From: Oxalobacteraceae bacterium | GTDB taxonomy: Bacteria; Pseudomonadota; Gammaproteobacteria; Burkholderiales; Burkholderiaceae_D | Direction: 5' to 3' | Assembly: GCA_027485535.1 (NCBI GenBank) | Contig: JAIXQV010000080.1 | Span: 1 to 5,178, forward strand | Length of the DNA: 5,178 nucleotides | Shown: in pieces, positions 5,128 to 5,178 of the stretch | Position numbering within the stretch: position 1 is the first letter of the stretch | Layout of the letters: each line of letters begins with the position of its first letter | Translations under genes and position numbers: made by a program | The notes under the pieces: generated by a model | Told to the model about the DNA's origin: nothing | The model's database searches: none | What the model saw: the letters and a program-made list of their open reading frames with translations, nothing else

Positions 5128-5154
5128 GGGCAGCTACTGCCCTGATCGGATCAG
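5128..5154. repeat. Two adjoining small palindromes
   Basis: GGGCAG-CTA-CTGCCC (5128-5142) is a 6-bp hairpin with a three-base loop, immediately followed by the palindrome CTGATC-G-GATCAG (5142-5154). Neither strand has a T-run after the GC hairpin, so it is not a standard terminator. They may belong to the regulatory region of the gene at 4390-4956 or to the end of an unseen neighbour. No coding region is supported between 4957 and 5178. Confidence 0.4.
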
Positions 5155-5178
5155 AGCAGACCCGAGAACGGAATAGTG

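Noticed and set aside
5072..5178. Possible 3' end of another minus-strand gene (frame open from the window edge to a TGA at 5074-5072)
   Set aside because: About 34 codons only, it crosses the repeats and the -35 element, and the peptide shows no recognisable feature.

Overview
The window looks like chromosomal DNA of a free-living or host-associated gammaproteobacterium with moderate GC. The gene content (an exopolysaccharide-initiating operon, a group II truncated haemoglobin and a type III secretion chaperone) fits this group. A member of the Halomonadaceae or a relative is possible, but nothing in the window proves it.

Left part (1-2468, all minus strand): a tightly packed three-gene polysaccharide operon, read in the order transferase, VanZ-like protein, galU. 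The first gene is a WcaJ-type undecaprenyl-phosphate glucose-1-phosphate transferase. It overlaps a small VanZ-like membrane protein by one base (TGATG). That gene overlaps galU (UTP-glucose-1-phosphate uridylyltransferase, cut off by the window edge) by 14 bases. GalU would supply the UDP-glucose that the transferase loads onto the lipid carrier. This GalU copy carries unusual residues at several normally conserved active-site positions.

Middle (2469-3059): a divergent intergenic region, then a plus-strand group II truncated haemoglobin (TrHbO type). Its stop codon lies 2 bp from the stop of the convergent gene to its right.

Right part (3062-5178, all minus strand): a small module that looks like part of a type III secretion (T3SS) locus. 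A class II (SycD/LcrH/IpgC-type) TPR chaperone sits between two small, mutually related proteins of 186 and 188 residues. Each has a long polar Ser/Thr/Asp-rich N-terminal half, a shared W-x-x-G-[VI]-R-N motif and two C-terminal membrane helices. I do not recognise these two proteins as a named family; they are best read as candidate secreted, membrane-inserting substrates of the chaperone. Each is preceded, about 93-100 bp upstream, by a near-identical promoter-like element GGAACC-N15-(8 bp ending AC-x-TAG). This resembles the hrp box read by HrpL-type ECF sigma factors. The rightmost promoter also has a pair of 12-bp direct repeats directly upstream of its -35 and a strong hairpin at the predicted 5' end of the transcript.

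The most interesting content is this right-hand unit: two paralogous two-helix proteins, their likely shared chaperone, and matched ECF-type promoters.
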